The notes under the pieces were generated by a model. It saw only the letters and a list, made by a program, of their open reading frames with translations. It made no database searches and was not told where the DNA came from. The position numbers and the translations under genes are program-made. A stretch of 64,000 nt of DNA from Chrysogorgia sp. JL179-B06 (taxonomy: Eukaryota > Cnidaria > Anthozoa > Scleralcyonacea > Chrysogorgiidae): assembly GCA_035772405.1 (NCBI GenBank), contig JAYKKM010000437.1, positions 10,471,001 to 10,535,000 on the forward strand, read 5' to 3'. How positions within the stretch are numbered: the first letter of the stretch is position 1; each line of letters opens with the position of its first letter. Positions 63,601-64,000 of this stretch are shown here, piece after piece.

Positions 63601-64000
63601 GATCATTATTGTCGATCACCTCAACACTATACGACTTAGTGTACCCTTTGAGAGCAACTCTCCTTTGTACTACAGTAGGACGTGTCTTAGCAATAAGGTT
63701 AGTGATTCTCTCATACTCTCTGTCTGAGACCTCCTGACTTAATCGTGACCTCTTAACATATCGTCTAAGATCGCGTCTAGCCTCTCGAATCTCTCTGACC
63801 TCCCTAACTCTGGTGACTCTATTAATGACGTTCTCTCTAGATCCCCTTCTAATAAGGTCCATCCACTTATACCCCAATGCTTTAGCATCAGCTAGATAGT
63901 CAGACATCCTCTCTAGAAAACTCATCTTAATATTAGGTATAACTAAGTCACCAGAACCCATAGCAGGATCACGTGCACCACCACTCGATAGTGTACCACT
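60686..64000 (-). CDS. Protein-primed DNA polymerase B (POLB), partial at window edge
   Basis: The frame is open from the right window edge, so the true start may lie beyond 64000; ATG 63961 gives 1091 codons. Motifs by residue from that ATG: C2H2-like finger CRYCLQCFTTSEVLEKHKEV (371-390), exonuclease Exo I CADFEAI (D428, E430), and a recombination-endonuclease-VII-like HNH insert (CHICDV..DHCHVTGKYRG..HQLCN, 525-558). Then Exo II FHNLRGYDSHF, Exo III YLKSDVLLLADVF, Pol A YLDANNLYGWAM (D816), Pol B KLMNNSVFGKTMENLRKR, and Pol C FTDTHSLMY (1074-1082). Pol C should be DTDS; here His replaces the second Asp. With the premature TAA after codon 1091 the enzyme is very likely inactive. It would copy the element by protein priming. 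Confidence 0.93.
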   Translation of the reverse strand, partial: SGTLSSGGARDPAMGSGDLVIPNIKMSFLERMSDYLADAKALGYKWMDLIRRGSRENVINRVTRVREVREIREARRDLRRYVKRSRLSQEVSDREYERITNLIAKTRPTVVQRRVALKGYTKSYSVEVIDNNDPLKQLVKTRGVVDSTLQKELERLKGLKFSETLKVTLEKEIGNGESVIKEAFFNSVVKTVTNSVDISGTTKQASEEIVNRIAVWLSEGSGWVIDSVNDHYINVVVYKPLKGSSYIELPEELRNASKGLVNIKNEDDKCFMWCHLLHKCPVGKNPQRVSKHKKNVGSVNYDGVRFPVDTKQYNKIERQNDISISVFGYENKQTFPIYVSEEKFEDHMDLLLVTNGVKRHYVYIKDFCRFMCGQSKHKCRNSFCRYCLQCFTTSEVLEKHKEVCMVVNGKQAIKMPDPEDSTLEYKNYHKQLEVPFVICADFEAITEKVDNVKPLTGSYTSEYQRHTDCGYGYKVVCCYDDKYSKPVEMFRGENAVRKFMKKMLEEVKYCKKVRKEHFNEDMVLTVADKVNFKEATKCHICDVKHKRRDVRVRDHCHVTGKYRGSAHQLCNRNYRLTDKIPVIFHNLRGYDSHFIMQEIGKVGLKINVIPNNMEKYMAFMLGKHLVFLDSFQFMSSSLANLVSNLPKDCLKYTSELFQGEELELVSRKGVYPYDYMDSFDKFNELELPSKESFYSILNDEHVSDTDYKHAQEVWKKMGVGNMGEYHDLYLKSDVLLLADVFENFRRTCKQYYQLDPCHYFTSPGLWWDAALKMTGVELELMTNIDMFQFIEKGMRGGVSCITHRHGEANNKYMKGYDSSKPSKHIVYLDANNLYGWAMCQYLPTGGFEWVEGFDINNLDKYNNESDKGLILEVDLEYPEELHDLHNDYPLAPERMRVSSDMLSNYCKTIQNKFKISVGEVAKLVPNLNGKSKYVVHYRNLQLYKSLGMKVKKIHRVLQFDQSPWLKQYIDFNTDKRTQAKNDFEKDFFKLMNNSVFGKTMENLRKRVNVELVTDKEKLEKLTSKPTFVSSKIFDNNLVAVHKIKETLTLNRPAYVGMCILDLSKTLMYDFHYSNIKKKYSNKAKLLFTDTHSLMYEIETEDVHK

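Larger units (their letters stand above)
47096..64000. mobile_element. Polinton/Maverick element (right end outside window)
   Basis: The element carries the Polinton hallmark genes: protein-primed DNA polymerase B, retroviral-type integrase, A32-like packaging ATPase and double-jelly-roll-type major capsid protein. It also has a likely minor capsid gene and a set of small membrane proteins. The left border is set where the SINE dimer is interrupted and AGTAGTATAG begins. Genes 47258-53892 run on the minus strand, 53910-60296 on the plus strand, and the polymerase on the minus strand. The right terminal repeat and target duplication lie beyond 64000. No adenain-like protease was recognised in the part seen. 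Confidence 0.93.

Noticed and set aside
47096..64000. Assembly contamination by a free-living virus
   Set aside because: The left border cuts a host SINE copy precisely, a host LINE sits in the capsid gene and several inactivating changes are present. An integrated, aging Polinton fits better.

Overview
This window looks like nuclear DNA of an aquatic invertebrate, most likely a cnidarian-like animal. I infer this from intron-split genes, an animal-type ammonium transporter, many non-LTR and Penelope-like retroelements, long (TA)n microsatellites, foldback elements and a Polinton (Maverick) giant transposon. The species cannot be fixed from the sequence.

Region 1 (1-32 kb) is a host locus on the minus strand. 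Three phase-compatible exons of an ammonium transporter lie at 30616-31370, 17141-17200 and 14254-14330. The two visible introns (about 13.4 and 2.8 kb) are packed with retroelement copies, foldback elements and tandem arrays. Beyond the 5'-most side of exon 3 no further exon was found, so the gene probably continues past position 1. Tandem arrays include a 505-bp unit (1577-3790), a 62-bp unit split by a hAT-like element (7335-8990), palindromic CCAATTGG arrays (4455-4640, 9850-10085), a GAGTAA/TTACTC array (11345-11975), a 47-bp satellite (26505-28130) and a CCATTGG array (28150-28870).

Region 2 (32-47 kb) is a nest of Penelope-like elements (PLEs): RT and GIY-YIG endonuclease remnants, terminal repeats holding hammerhead-ribozyme-like motifs, and many (TA)n tracts that nearly always touch a retroelement end. 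A tRNA-derived SINE occurs as a tandem dimer (46584-47095).

Region 3 (47096-64000, running off the right edge) is a Polinton inserted in that SINE dimer. Minus-strand genes are a small basic protein, an ATPase-linked protein, the packaging ATPase, the major capsid protein (broken by a LINE and a frameshift), a membrane-anchored protein, a chromodomain integrase and a probable minor capsid protein. Plus-strand genes are a large unknown protein with a frameshift, a tail-fibre-like protein, small membrane proteins, a BRO-N/nuclease/zinc-finger fusion, a coiled-coil membrane protein, a possible VLTF3-like zinc-ribbon protein and a small zinc finger. A convergent minus-strand protein-primed DNA polymerase B follows. 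The copy is probably dead: it has a capsid disruption, a DTD-to-DTH change in the polymerase catalytic motif, an in-frame stop in the polymerase and two frameshifts. It still keeps a coherent virus-like gene set, recurrent TATAGTATA-like motifs just before start codons, and a hairpin module found in frame in two unrelated genes.
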